From Dehalococcoidia bacterium (lineage in GTDB: Bacteria; Chloroflexota; Dehalococcoidia; Tepidiformales; Tepidiformaceae): 64,000 bases of DNA. Location: the NCBI GenBank assembly GCA_022827945.1, contig JAJEIT010000062.1:1-64000 (forward strand), written 5' to 3'. Positions 1 through 8,686 of the stretch are shown in pieces. The notes beneath the pieces were generated by a model. The model ran no database searches, was not told where the DNA came from, and worked only from the letters and a program-made list of their open reading frames with translations. Position 1 is the first letter of the stretch, and every line of letters starts with the position of its first letter. The position numbers and the translations under genes were made by a program.

Positions 1-794
1 CCGTCGACGGCGCCGACCCCGAGGTCGTCGCAGGGGAGGAGAACCCCGGCGAGAGCGACCTTGCCGTCGACGACGTTGTCACCCGATTCCGCGAGGATGT
101 TCGCTCCGGGATGCACTGGTTCGAGGCCCTGCTCGATGCGATCGGGCGCTGGCGGGCCCCCGGCGAGACCCGCAACGGTCGCCGGTACGACTACCTCATC
201 GGAGGCGAAGCGTTCGACTGGCTCCTTCTCGCCGAACGCCTGCTCGACGAGATTCCGGAGCTGGCCCCGGCGGGCGAGGTGGAAGCGCTGCTCTTCACCG
301 GCCGCTGGCCCATCGACCTCGACGACGACGAGTTCGCGGCCCGTCTCGGGGCGGCCAAGTACAGCGCCCACCTGAACTACACCTACGGCGTGCTCGTCGA
401 GACGGCGCTCCAGCTCAGCGTCGAGGAAGAGATCCACAAGGAGAACCACGCCAGTCCCTGGGGAGACGACCTGCGCGCCCACGAGGGCATGTTCCAGCGC
501 GTCTACGGCGCCGACCGCGATCACCTGCGCGCCGCCTACTACGAGCAGACCGGCACGATGCTCCAGGAGGACATCTCCCTGCGCGAGTGGGAGACCTTCG
601 TCTACTGGCTCTTCAAGCAGCGGCTCAAGCGGCAGGACAAGGCCCGCGTCGCCAGCGACACGCGCAAGGGACTGGGGCAACTCTCCCGCATGGAGCTGGC
701 GGTAAGCGAACGGCGCCGCGGCGTCCGCCTCAGCGAGGACGAGTTCAGCGAGCGCTACGTCCCCAGGACCGGCCAGTCGAGGCGCGCGGTTTGA
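1..794 (+). CDS. Uncharacterised protein, 5'-truncated by window edge
   Basis: The reading frame is open from base 3, so the true start lies upstream; the visible part is 263 residues. An internal ATG exists at 111, but the acidic stretch before it looks coding. I do not recognise a family. The protein looks soluble and largely helical, with a Trp/Tyr-rich central part (for example YDYLIGGEAFDWLL) and a basic C-terminal tail (residues ending GQSRRAV). It overlaps the next gene through a TTGA stop/start junction at 791-794, which suggests translational coupling. No function is proposed. Confidence 0.8.
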   Translation, partial: VDGADPEVVAGEENPGESDLAVDDVVTRFREDVRSGMHWFEALLDAIGRWRAPGETRNGRRYDYLIGGEAFDWLLLAERLLDEIPELAPAGEVEALLFTGRWPIDLDDDEFAARLGAAKYSAHLNYTYGVLVETALQLSVEEEIHKENHASPWGDDLRAHEGMFQRVYGADRDHLRAAYYEQTGTMLQEDISLREWETFVYWLFKQRLKRQDKARVASDTRKGLGQLSRMELAVSERRRGVRLSEDEFSERYVPRTGQSRRAV

Positions 795-1168
795 CCGAGG
801 CCCACGCTCCCCGTACCTTCCGTTTCGCCTTGCGTACCTCGTTCTGGCAGCGAACCTTCGTCGTGGCGGGCCTCCTCGCGCTCGTTGGCGTGCTCGCCCT
901 TGGAAGCGCGACGCCCGGTCTTGCGGCGCACTCGCCCGCCCCCGGGAACACGGCCCCTGCCGGCAACGCCTCCCAGGCTCCCGCCACCCCCGCGACGGCG
1001 AACGCCCCCGCGCAGGAGGGCGAAGAAGAGCCCGCCGAGGCCGACCCCCAGTACGCCGAGCGCGACACCAGCACCGACAGCACGTGGATCATCCTTGCGG
1101 TCGTGATGATGATCGTCTTCACCGTGCTCGGGTTCGCGCTGGCGGGCCTGGGCTTGAGCGCCGAATAG
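791..1168 (+). CDS. Small membrane protein, two predicted TM segments
   Basis: The 125-residue protein has a hydrophobic N-terminal segment at about residues 20-36 (VVAGLLALVGVLAL), a Pro/Ala/Thr- and Glu-rich low-complexity linker of about 60 residues, and a second hydrophobic helix near the C-terminus (WIILAVVMMIVFTVLGFAL). The TTG start at 791 overlaps the preceding TGA stop; a longer frame exists upstream but lies inside the previous gene. The layout suits a membrane-anchored protein with an extracytoplasmic linker. I recognise no family. Coupling to the preceding gene is inferred from the overlap. Confidence 0.6.
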   Translation: MTEAHAPRTFRFALRTSFWQRTFVVAGLLALVGVLALGSATPGLAAHSPAPGNTAPAGNASQAPATPATANAPAQEGEEEPAEADPQYAERDTSTDSTWIILAVVMMIVFTVLGFALAGLGLSAE

Positions 1169-1190
1169 GCGCCCTCGTTTTCTGTCCCGG

Positions 1191-2927
1191 TTACTCGTCC
1201 CCGTGAAGCGACTCGCCCCGGTGCAGGCGCGCTGCGATGTCGAACGTCTGCAGCCGCGAGCGCACCGTCGGCGAGTGCGCGGTCAGGAAGCGGGCGACTC
1301 CCGTCAGGATGTGGTCGCCCTCCGGCTTCCCGGCGAAGTGCTGGTACTGGCGCACGCCGGCTTCGTAGATCTGGAACTCGTGGAAGCCCGAGTCCTCCCG
1401 CAGAAGGGCCTGGCCCAGCACCTCGACGACCTGCTCCCGCCAGCCCGCGCCGAGCAGGTCCGCCACGATGCGCGCCGTCTCGTCGACCTGGCCCTGCACG
1501 TCGAACGCGGGTAGGAGCGCGTCCGGGAGGATGGGGTCGCCCGAGAGGGCAGGGTGAGGCTGCTTCGGCACATTCAGGAACCGCTCCAGATACACCGACA
1601 TCGCCCCGTCGAAGATGCCCCGCGCCAGCAGCTTCGAGGGAGAGCGCCGCATCGCCTGGTCGACGGCGTTCGCGTAGGTGAAGGAGTGGTGCACCGTGTC
1701 CCAGTCCCCGAACTCGTTGGAGACGTGGAAGTGCAGGGCGCGCCGGGCGGCCGCGTATGCCACCGTCGCGGAGAGCTCCTCCAGCGGCACGCCCTCGCGG
1801 ACGAGCGCAAGCATGCGTTCCAGCGTCGCGTCCGGCTCGCCGTCGAGGATCTGCTCGGCGAGCTCGCGATGGCCGCGCCAGTCGCGCTGTCGCCCGTCGC
1901 CGGCCGCGATCGCGTCGTCGAGCTGGCGGTGCACGTCCTCGAGCAGCGCGGCCAGGTCGACGGGATGCCGCCAGCTTGAGCTCTCCTCCATGCGTCGCGC
2001 GCCCGTAAGCCCCGGCACGATCGAGGGGAGCACTTCTTCGGCGTGCTCCCAGCCGATGTGGTCCACCAGCTCGAACGCCTTGTTGGCGAAGTCGAGCGTG
2101 TGCCCCGTATCGAGGAAGAGGTGGTCGGTGCAGGCCGCGAACACCATCTCCGCGATGGCGTCCCGTGGCAGGTCGAGGTGGATGGCGGAACGGAGCGTGC
2201 GCTCCGCCGCCTGCGTCGAGCGCGTCTCCACGAACCGGCGGAACCACTCCAGGTAGCGCGCCGGGTCGCGCAGCTCCGTCTCCAGCGGCGCCAGGTCGAA
2301 GTTCGGTGGCTGGTTCGCCGTCGAGCGCGCGACATGCACGACGCCGTGGAAGGTCGCGACGGGGCGGTCCTCCTCCTGCAGCACCGGCAGGACGTTCGCC
2401 ATGGCCGTCAGGATCGAGAGCCCCGTGCTCCAGCCGCTGGCGCGGTTCCGCACCCCGAAGAGGGCCGCCTCGCGCAACACGTCGTTCGTCGCCCCGAGCT
2501 CGTTCAGCCCGATCACGCTCTTCGCCAGCACGAGCGAGAGCTGTCCCTCCAGCCCTTCCCGCAGCTTCGTCTCCCAGTGGCTGCGCCGGTCCGACTCGAT
2601 CGGCCGCGGGTCGACGAACACGTCGCCGTCGCGCGTCTCGATGCGAAAGGCGGGCACGTCGTCGGCGAACGGATCGAGCGTGCAGCCGCCGGAGAGGTCG
2701 AACTTCGCGTGGTGCCAGTGGCAGGTCAGGATGCCGTCGCGGACGGCGCCCCGGCGCAGGGGGAAGCCCATGTGCGGACAGCGGTTATCGAGGGCGTAGA
2801 GGCGCCCCTCGTCGTGAACGACGAGGATCGTGCGTCCCTCGGCCGAGACGACCTTCATCCCCTCGCGCTCGATCTCCTCGATCGAGCCCGCGCGGACGAG
2901 CGTCCCCCGCTCCGAAATCGTCGTCAT
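1191..2927 (-). CDS. Rieske [2Fe-2S] domain fused to a large uncharacterised helical domain
   Basis: The 578-residue protein begins with a Rieske domain (about residues 8-110). Ligands are C50-x-H52 and C69-x2-H72, within CPHMGFPL and CHWHH. About 450 helical residues follow that I cannot assign. They contain several conserved-looking His/Asp/Glu motifs (DHLFLDTGHTLDFA, HFHVSNEFGDWDTVHHSF, GFHEFQIYEAGVRQY) that resemble metal-ligand clusters and vaguely recall questin-oxidase-like proteins. The usual ring-hydroxylating oxygenase alpha domain (2-His-1-Asp mononuclear iron) is not recognisable. A strong AGGAGGT Shine-Dalgarno lies 6 bases before the ATG. A redox or oxygenase role is inferred; the substrate is unknown. 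Confidence 0.85.
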   Translation of the reverse strand: MTTISERGTLVRAGSIEEIEREGMKVVSAEGRTILVVHDEGRLYALDNRCPHMGFPLRRGAVRDGILTCHWHHAKFDLSGGCTLDPFADDVPAFRIETRDGDVFVDPRPIESDRRSHWETKLREGLEGQLSLVLAKSVIGLNELGATNDVLREAALFGVRNRASGWSTGLSILTAMANVLPVLQEEDRPVATFHGVVHVARSTANQPPNFDLAPLETELRDPARYLEWFRRFVETRSTQAAERTLRSAIHLDLPRDAIAEMVFAACTDHLFLDTGHTLDFANKAFELVDHIGWEHAEEVLPSIVPGLTGARRMEESSSWRHPVDLAALLEDVHRQLDDAIAAGDGRQRDWRGHRELAEQILDGEPDATLERMLALVREGVPLEELSATVAYAAARRALHFHVSNEFGDWDTVHHSFTYANAVDQAMRRSPSKLLARGIFDGAMSVYLERFLNVPKQPHPALSGDPILPDALLPAFDVQGQVDETARIVADLLGAGWREQVVEVLGQALLREDSGFHEFQIYEAGVRQYQHFAGKPEGDHILTGVARFLTAHSPTVRSRLQTFDIAARLHRGESLHGDE

Positions 2928-3023
2928 GGCCGCACCTCCTGCGGGCGTGCCTCCAGTATGCGCTGTGGAGGATGAGGACCGCGACGCCTGCGACGCGACC
3001 GGCGTGCCGGTGCAGGCAGTCAG

Positions 3024-4184
3024 CTAGCTCGCGGGGTCTTCCCCAACCGGCACGAACAGCGCCAGGCTGGCCGTGAACCCGTGCACGAAGGGCGTGCCCC
3101 CCACGGGGCCGATCTCGCCGTTGCAGAACAGCCCCGCGATGGGCACCTCGCCGAGCCGGTCCGCCACCGCGGCCGCGTCGTGATCGGGCTCGCCGAACAT
3201 GCCCTGGCCGCGCCCGTTGCACGCGCAGAGCAGCCCCCCGGCCGCCTCCCCCGCCATCGCCTCGCGAGCCTGGTCGAGGAGCGCGTTCAGCTCCTCAGTC
3301 GCCGCCTCCGCGTCGCGAAGCTGGAACTGGAGGGTCTGGCCGACGCGCACGTAGTCGTTGATCGCGATCGCCCCGCGCTCGCGGTCGACGCCGAGCAGGT
3401 TGCGGATGAGGAAGTCGCCCCGCCCGAGGTCGTCGGCGTACTCGTCCATCGCGACCCCCGCCAGCAGATTGCGTCCCGCCCGTTCCTGGACGTCCGCCGG
3501 CAAGTCCCGGAGCGTCTCCATGAGCACGTCCAGCGCCGGGCGCCCGCCGATGCCGAGCACCACGTTCCGCTCCGCCTCGGTGATCGTCCACGACTCACCG
3601 ATGGGCGCCGCCCCCTGCGAGACGACGGGATGGATGGTCCAGCCGCCGCCAACCGCCAGCAACAGCGCGCCTCCCGGAGCAAGATTGCCGCCCTCGAACA
3701 GGTAGGCGCTTCGCCCGCCGGGGAAGGCCGAGGCCATCCCCCCGAGGATGGGCGTTCCCGGGTACTGCTCGGCCAGCGCCGCTACCAGCGTCTCCGTGTT
3801 GATGCTGAATGGGTCGGAGAGGAGCACCCAGGCGTTCACCTCGTCCGGGGGGAGCAGGCGCTCCGCCAGCGGTGTCTCCGAGTCGAGGTCTTCCTGGCTG
3901 ACCCGCTTCAGCGTCAGGTCGGCCCCGGGCAGGGCGAGCGACATGACGGTGATGCCCGGCCGTCCCTCAATCTCGCGGCCGGTCGTGATGACCGCCTGTC
4001 CCGAGCACCCCAGCAGGATGCGCGGCCCCAGCCGCTCGTGGATCGCGCCCACGATCTCGGGATAGCGCTCCGAGTGGTGGTAGCTGGCGAACAGGAAGAC
4101 GACGTCCGAGTCCGAGCGCACGCCGTGAAGGGCCTGGTCGACGGCCACCTGCCACTCCGCCGACGTGCTCGCTCCCGTATCCAT
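3024..4184 (-). CDS. FIST N/C domain signal-transduction protein
   Basis: The 386-residue protein matches the FIST_N plus FIST_C architecture. The N-terminal half carries the ligand-sensing pattern (ILLGCSGQAVITTGREIEG, then PGTPILGGMASAFPGGRSAYLF); the C-terminal half ends with CNGRGQGMFGEPDHDA and the FCNGEIGPVGG ... FTASLALF signature. FIST domains are thought to sense small ligands, perhaps amino acids. Here the protein stands alone, with no kinase or cyclase partner adjacent. The ATG at 4184 is chosen over an upstream start at 4286 because GGGAGGGGAC precedes it and homology begins there. A TACCAT -10-like box lies at about 4205-4210. Confidence 0.88.
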   Translation of the reverse strand: MDTGASTSAEWQVAVDQALHGVRSDSDVVFLFASYHHSERYPEIVGAIHERLGPRILLGCSGQAVITTGREIEGRPGITVMSLALPGADLTLKRVSQEDLDSETPLAERLLPPDEVNAWVLLSDPFSINTETLVAALAEQYPGTPILGGMASAFPGGRSAYLFEGGNLAPGGALLLAVGGGWTIHPVVSQGAAPIGESWTITEAERNVVLGIGGRPALDVLMETLRDLPADVQERAGRNLLAGVAMDEYADDLGRGDFLIRNLLGVDRERGAIAINDYVRVGQTLQFQLRDAEAATEELNALLDQAREAMAGEAAGGLLCACNGRGQGMFGEPDHDAAAVADRLGEVPIAGLFCNGEIGPVGGTPFVHGFTASLALFVPVGEDPAS

Positions 4185-4260
4185 GTCCCCTCCCCTGCGC
4201 GCCGCATGGTACGGGACGCACACGGCCGTTGGGGCGGCGGGAGCACAAGGGGCGGGCCGG

Positions 4261-4266
4261 TAGAAT
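4261..4266 (+). promoter_or_regulatory. -10 box TAGAAT before nitroreductase
   Basis: TAGAAT lies 18 bases before the ATG at 4285, with GGGAGG as ribosome binding site between them. No clear -35 box is visible. Confidence 0.4.
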
Positions 4267-4284
4267 CCCGCGCGGGAGGCGCTC

Positions 4285-4971
4285 ATGGCGGCTGACGGCG
4301 ACCCTGGTCTCTTCGAATCGATCTACTCAATGCGGGCGCTCCGGCGCTTCCGCCCCGACCCCATCCCCGACGAGGTGCTGTTCCAGCTCTTCGATGCGGC
4401 CATCCGCGCCCCCTCGGGCCAGAACGCCCAGGACTGGCGCTTCATCGTCATCACCGACCCTGCGGTGAAGAAGAAGATGCAGGGCTGGGCCGAGATCGGC
4501 TGGAGCCGCTACCAGCCCGACCTCTCCGCCCATCCCGAGAAGATCGACGACCTCCCGCGCACGCAGCGGCTCACCCTCCGCAGCGTCCAGCACCTGGTCG
4601 ACAACCTTCATGAGGCGCCCGCGATCATTGCCGTCCTCGGCCTCCAGGGGCGGCACTCGACGCCGGGTGGCAGCACCTTCCCCGCCGTCCAGAACCTGAT
4701 GCTGTCGGCGCGGGCGCTGGGGCTCGGGTGCTCGGTGTTCAACTTGCCTATGCGGGGCGGGGACGAGCTGCTCGAACTGCTCGACATCCCCGAGAACAAC
4801 CAGCTCTACTGCCTCCTCCCCATCGGCTACCCGACGGATCGGTTCGGCCCGGTGAACCGCAAGCCGGTCAAGGCGGTCGTCTACCGCGAGCGCTTCGGGG
4901 AGCGGTGGCCGTTCGCCGAGGAGCAGCCGGACACGGGCTGGCAGGATCGCTGGCTGGGAGGCGACGCATGA
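4285..4971 (+). CDS. Nitroreductase family protein
   Basis: This 228-residue FMN-dependent nitroreductase-fold protein starts with the family pattern SIYSMRALRRFRPDPIPDE, followed by APSGQNAQDWRFIVI (FMN phosphate contacts). Near the C-terminus are FPAVQNLMLSARALGLG and the LLPIGYP motif. The family reduces nitro groups, quinones or enones with NAD(P)H or F420H2. The stop overlaps the next ATG (ATGA at 4968-4971), so it is cotranscribed with the BKACE gene. The substrate cannot be read from the sequence. Confidence 0.9.
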   Translation: MAADGDPGLFESIYSMRALRRFRPDPIPDEVLFQLFDAAIRAPSGQNAQDWRFIVITDPAVKKKMQGWAEIGWSRYQPDLSAHPEKIDDLPRTQRLTLRSVQHLVDNLHEAPAIIAVLGLQGRHSTPGGSTFPAVQNLMLSARALGLGCSVFNLPMRGGDELLELLDIPENNQLYCLLPIGYPTDRFGPVNRKPVKAVVYRERFGERWPFAEEQPDTGWQDRWLGGDA

Positions 4972-5867
4972 CCACCACCGACCTGACTGACGCCGTCATC
5001 ATCGAAGCCGCTATCAACGGCGCGACGCCGAAGTCGCGGAACGCGACCGTCCCACGCACGCCGGCAGAGATCGCCGAGGACGGGCTCCGCTGCCTGGAAG
5101 CAGGCGCCGCCATCGTCCACAACCACAACGACGAGCCCGTCGTCGGCAATGCGCCCGAGCACGACCCCGCGCCCTACCTCGAGGCCTGGAACGTCATCCT
5201 CGCCGAGCGCCCCGATGCCCTCCTCTACCCCACCATGCCCAGCGGCGGCCCCCACACGACCTTCGAGCGTCGCTACGCCCACATCCCCGCCCTCGCCGAG
5301 GCGGGCGTGCTCCGCATCGGGCTCGTCGATCCCGGCTCGGTGAACGTCGGCGGCCGCGGGCCCGACGGCCGCGCCGCCGACATCGAGGCAACCTACCTGA
5401 ACACCTTCCGCGACGCCCGCAGGATGTTCGACACCTGCCACGAGCACAACCTCGGGCCCTCGATCTCTATCTTCGAGCCGGGGTTCCTGCGCGTGGCGCT
5501 GGCCGAGCACGAGGCGGGCACCCTTCCGCCCGGTTCGCTGGTCAAGTTCTACTTCGGCAGCGAGCGCACCCTCTCGGGGCTCCCGCCGACGCCCGCCGGC
5601 CTTGAGGCCTACCTCGACATGCTCTCCGGCACGGGCCTGCCCTGGTCCGTCGCCGTCCGCAGCGGCGATGTGACCGCGTGCGGCATGGCCGCGCTCGCGA
5701 TCTCGCGCGGCGGCCACGTCCGCATCGGCCTCGAGGACTACGCCGGACCGGGCGAGCCCTCCAACCTCCATCTGCTGCAGGCCCTCCTCGATGTCATCGA
5801 GCAGGCCGGCAAGCGCCCGGCGACGCCGGACGAGGCGGCCGCGATTCTGGGGCTGCCAGAGCGCTAG
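4968..5867 (+). CDS. 3-keto-5-aminohexanoate cleavage enzyme family (BKACE, DUF849)
   Basis: This 299-residue TIM-barrel enzyme belongs to the beta-keto acid cleavage family, which condenses a beta-keto acid with acetyl-CoA to give acetoacetate and a new acyl-CoA. The zinc ligands are visible as H51-N-H53 (IVHNHNDEP) and E256 (VRIGLEDY). The N-terminal strand IIEAAINGA is typical. The start overlaps the nitroreductase stop. The 3' end overlaps the convergent PPOX gene by CTAG. Which beta-keto acid it uses is unknown; BKACE specificity is set by residues I cannot align here. Confidence 0.92.
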   Translation: MTTTDLTDAVIIEAAINGATPKSRNATVPRTPAEIAEDGLRCLEAGAAIVHNHNDEPVVGNAPEHDPAPYLEAWNVILAERPDALLYPTMPSGGPHTTFERRYAHIPALAEAGVLRIGLVDPGSVNVGGRGPDGRAADIEATYLNTFRDARRMFDTCHEHNLGPSISIFEPGFLRVALAEHEAGTLPPGSLVKFYFGSERTLSGLPPTPAGLEAYLDMLSGTGLPWSVAVRSGDVTACGMAALAISRGGHVRIGLEDYAGPGEPSNLHLLQALLDVIEQAGKRPATPDEAAAILGLPER

Positions 5868-6325
5868 TCGAAGTCGACGGTGTAGCGCTCGGGACCGATG
5901 CCGAGGACGACGGTGATGCGTCGCGGGGCGATGCAGTAGAGGTTCCCGATCTTGGTGAAGTAGTTGGAGAGCCAGTTCTTCGCGACCAGGGCGTTGAAGT
6001 AGCCCTCGTAGCGAGGGTCATCCGGGTCGATACGCTCGGCCGTGCCCTCGATGGTCACGCGGTCGAAGGCGGGCCAGTCGTAGCCGAGCACGTCGCGGTT
6101 GTCGATGAGGAAGGCCACCTCGGGAACAACCTCGGTGTCGCGCGTGTGTTGTGACTCGATGACGCTTCCGTAGATGACCTCGCCATCGTCCGTGAGATGG
6201 AAGAGGACGAAGGCGGGGTAGGGGGTGCCGTCGTCGGCGTGGATGGTGGCGAGCGTGCCCCCGAACTGGGAGTCGGCGACGCGCAGCGCTTCCTTGAGTA
6301 TCTCGTCGGGAGAGAGTTCGGCCAT
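5864..6325 (-). CDS. Pyridoxamine 5'-phosphate oxidase-like (PPOX) split-barrel protein
   Basis: This 153-residue flavin/F420/heme split-barrel protein opens with a helix, then GGTLATIHADDGTPYPAFVLFHLTDDGEVIYG, the usual first barrel strands, and continues with FDRVTIEGTAERI. The C-terminal CIAPRRITVVLG fits the heme-utilisation/PPOX subgroup. The start codon directly abuts the stop of the upstream HNH gene (6326-6328), with no gap, so the two form one transcription unit. The enzymatic role is open: FMN, F420 or heme binding are all possible. Confidence 0.82.
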   Translation of the reverse strand: MAELSPDEILKEALRVADSQFGGTLATIHADDGTPYPAFVLFHLTDDGEVIYGSVIESQHTRDTEVVPEVAFLIDNRDVLGYDWPAFDRVTIEGTAERIDPDDPRYEGYFNALVAKNWLSNYFTKIGNLYCIAPRRITVVLGIGPERYTVDFD

Positions 6326-6853
6326 CTAGACGGCAGCCCTGGCCGTCTCCGCGCCGGGGATGAACTTGCCCCAGTCCTGGTAGCGGCGGAGGTACTGGAG
6401 GTAGCCGTGGTAGATGGGCACGCGAGGCTCCGACGGCGGCGTGCGCAGGCGCATGCGAGCCTCGCCCGGCGTGCGCCCCGCCTTGCGGTGATTGCACGGC
6501 TTGCAGGCGCTCACAAGGTTGTCCCAGCTGTGCTTCCCCCCACGGTAGCGGGGCACGACGTGATCGAGGGTGAGGTCCTTGCTGGAGCGGCCGCAGTAGG
6601 CGCAGGCCCAGCCGTCCCGGGCGAACACCTCGCGCCGGGAGAGCCGCAGCTTCGGGCGCGGCCGGCGCACGTAGTACACCATGCGGATGACCGAAGGCAG
6701 GGCGAAGTGCCGGTTCGCGCTGTGCATGACCCCCTTCGCCGTCTCGATCACCTCGGCCTTGCCCCGCAGCACGAGGACGAGGGCGCGGCGCACGTTGCAC
6801 ACGTTCAGCGGCTCGTAGTTCTGGTTGAGAACAAGCGCGAGCGAGCCACTCAT
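6326..6853 (-). CDS. HNH endonuclease
   Basis: This 175-residue protein is of the stand-alone HNH family common in Actinobacteria and Chloroflexi. The N-terminal [20 protein letters not shown] motif is characteristic. The catalytic region holds zinc knuckles C84-x2-C87 and C117-x2-C120, the DH pair at 97-98, and N121-H122. The ATG at 6853 (GGAGGT upstream) is preferred; a much longer frame upstream overlaps the divergent thioredoxin promoter and looks non-coding. A TACCAT -10-like element is at 6873-6878. The biological target is not evident. Confidence 0.9.
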   Translation of the reverse strand: MSGSLALVLNQNYEPLNVCNVRRALVLVLRGKAEVIETAKGVMHSANRHFALPSVIRMVYYVRRPRPKLRLSRREVFARDGWACAYCGRSSKDLTLDHVVPRYRGGKHSWDNLVSACKPCNHRKAGRTPGEARMRLRTPPSEPRVPIYHGYLQYLRRYQDWGKFIPGAETARAAV

Positions 6854-7061
6854 GGGGGGCGACCTCCGCGGGATGGTAGCAAGCGCCCCCGAGCGCGGCA
6901 ATTTGGGAAAGCCGCGGTTCGCGCCTGCGAGCGCTCCGGGTGGTACGCTTGAAGGTGTTCTCCGAACGCCGGCGGCGAGAAGGCCTGGCGGGCTTCGGCG
7001 GACCAGAACAAGAGCCTTCGGAAGCAATGAGCCGGCATGCCGGCGAAGGAGCAGGAACGAG

Positions 7062-7388
7062 ATGGCAGCAACCCCCGAGGTGACGGACGCGACGTTCGAT
7101 GCAGACGTGATGAAGAGCGATCTGCCCGTGCTGGTGGACTTCTGGGCGCCGTGGTGCGGCCCCTGCCGCATGGTGGCCCCGATCGTCGAGGAGCTCGGCG
7201 AGGAGTACGCCGGTCGCGTCAGCTTCTACAAAATGAACACCGACGAGAACCCCGCCATCCCCTCCCAGTACGGCATCCGCAGCATCCCCTCGCTCCTCAT
7301 CTTCAAGAGCGGCGAGCTGAAGGGCACCATCGTGGGCTTCCGCCCCAAGAGCGACCTCAAGAAGCGCCTCGAGGAGGCGATCGCCTAG
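7062..7388 (+). CDS. trxA: Thioredoxin
   Basis: The 108-residue classical thioredoxin has the active site W31-C32-G-P-C35, the buried aspartate in VLVDFWAP and the cis-proline region RSIPSLLIF. It starts at the ATG at 7062 behind AAGGAG; the open frame extends upstream but without family similarity. It sits 34 bases before a thioredoxin reductase gene, the usual partner. Divergent transcription from the HNH gene leaves a 208-base promoter region. Confidence 0.95.
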   Translation: MAATPEVTDATFDADVMKSDLPVLVDFWAPWCGPCRMVAPIVEELGEEYAGRVSFYKMNTDENPAIPSQYGIRSIPSLLIFKSGELKGTIVGFRPKSDLKKRLEEAIA

Positions 7389-7422
7389 CGAGAGCGCAGC
7401 GCAGGCGCACGGTGGCCCCGGC

Positions 7423-8373
7423 ATGAGCGCGGAGAGGCCCGAAACGTACGACATCGCCGTCATCGGCGCCGGTGGCGCCGGCCTGACCGCCGCGCTCTAC
7501 GGTGCGCGCGCCCGCAGAAGCACCGTCGTCTTCGAGCGCCTCATGACCGGCGGCCAGATTGCCACCACCGAGCTCGTCGAGAACTACCCCGGCTTTCCCC
7601 AGGGCATCAACGGCGCCGACTTCGCCATGAACCTCGTTGAGCAGGTCGGACGCTTCGGCGCCGAGCTGCGCTACGAGGACGTGCAGTCGGTCGAGCCCCG
7701 CCCCGGCGCTCCCTTCCGCATCGAGACGAGCGAGGGCGCGTACGAGGCCCACGCCGTCATCGCGACCGCCGGCGCTGACTACAACAAGCTCGGCGTCCCC
7801 GGTGAGGACGAGTTCATCGGGCGCGGCGTGAGCTACTGCGCCACCTGCGACGCCGCCTTCTTCCAGAACCAGGAGGCCGTCGTGGTCGGTGGCGGGGACG
7901 CCGCCTTCGACGAGGCGCTCTTCACGGCCCGCCACGTGAGCAAGGTCTGGCTCGTCCACCGCCGCGACACGTTCCGGGCCAGCGCACTCCTGCAGGAGCG
8001 GGTGTTCGCCAACCCGAAGATCGAGATCTTCCGCAACACGGTCGTCGACCGCATCGTCGGCACGGAGGGCGTCGAGGGGGCGGAGCTGCGGAACGTGCAG
8101 ACCGGCGAAGTCCGCACGTTGCCCGTCGGCGCCGTCTTCATCTTCATCGGCCAGACCCCGAACAGCCATCTGCTCAAGGGTCTCGTCGAACTCGACGAGG
8201 GCGGGCATGCGCGCGTCGACCTGCGCATGCGCACCACCGTTCCGGGCCTGTTCGTCGCCGGCGACCTGCGCATCGAAGCCGCGCGGCAGCTCGTGAGCGC
8301 CTGCGGAGACGGCGCCACCGCCGCCCTCGCCGCCGAGGCGTACCTGGCCGAGGCCGGCATCGGCGAAGGCTAG
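7423..8373 (+). CDS. trxB: Thioredoxin reductase
   Basis: The 316-residue low-molecular-weight flavoprotein transfers electrons from NADPH via FAD and a redox disulfide to thioredoxin. The FAD-binding GAGGAG (15-20), the redox pair C139-A-T-C142, the second dinucleotide site VVVGGGDAAFDEA, and HRRDTFRA (NADPH 2'-phosphate recognition) are all visible. GLFVAGDLR closes the FAD site. The length is normal for the family. It lies directly after trxA. Confidence 0.95.
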   Translation: MSAERPETYDIAVIGAGGAGLTAALYGARARRSTVVFERLMTGGQIATTELVENYPGFPQGINGADFAMNLVEQVGRFGAELRYEDVQSVEPRPGAPFRIETSEGAYEAHAVIATAGADYNKLGVPGEDEFIGRGVSYCATCDAAFFQNQEAVVVGGGDAAFDEALFTARHVSKVWLVHRRDTFRASALLQERVFANPKIEIFRNTVVDRIVGTEGVEGAELRNVQTGEVRTLPVGAVFIFIGQTPNSHLLKGLVELDEGGHARVDLRMRTTVPGLFVAGDLRIEAARQLVSACGDGATAALAAEAYLAEAGIGEG

Positions 8374-8386
8374 CGGGGAGATCGGG

Positions 8387-8683
8387 ATGCCGCTCTACGA
8401 GTTCGCCTGCGAGGTCTGCGGCGCCCGCGACGAGGTCTTCCGCCAGCGCATGACAAGCAACATCGAGCCCCCTCCCTGCCCCACCGCCCCCGACGACCCC
8501 GAGCACGCCATGAGCCGCGTCATGAGCGGCTTTGCTCACCACCTCAGCTTCGCCACCAAGGTGGCCGAAGCGGAGGCCACCTACGGCGCTGAGGTCGACG
8601 CCGCCATGGGCCCCGAGCCCGACATCGGCAAGTTCGCCCGACGCTACGACGAGGCCGCGAAGGACCTCCCCCCGGGCGAGTAG
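8387..8683 (+). CDS. FmdB-type zinc-ribbon protein with degenerate second knuckle
   Basis: The 98-residue protein starts MPLYEFACEVCG, the signature of the FmdB/CxxC_CXXC_SSSS family. The first knuckle is C8-x2-C11, but the second has only C31 before PTAPDD instead of a CxxC pair, so zinc binding may be altered. The C-terminal half is acidic and helical. It follows trxB by 13 bases with GGGGAGATCGGG as ribosome binding site and is probably in that operon. Confidence 0.78.
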   Translation: MPLYEFACEVCGARDEVFRQRMTSNIEPPPCPTAPDDPEHAMSRVMSGFAHHLSFATKVAEAEATYGAEVDAAMGPEPDIGKFARRYDEAAKDLPPGE

Positions 8684-8686
8684 GGC

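Noticed and set aside
6854-7061. N-terminal extensions of the HNH and thioredoxin genes into the intergenic region
   Set aside because: Homology of both families begins at the chosen ATGs, and the region holds the divergent promoters (TACCAT at 6873-6878, minus strand; TACGCT at about 6943, plus strand).
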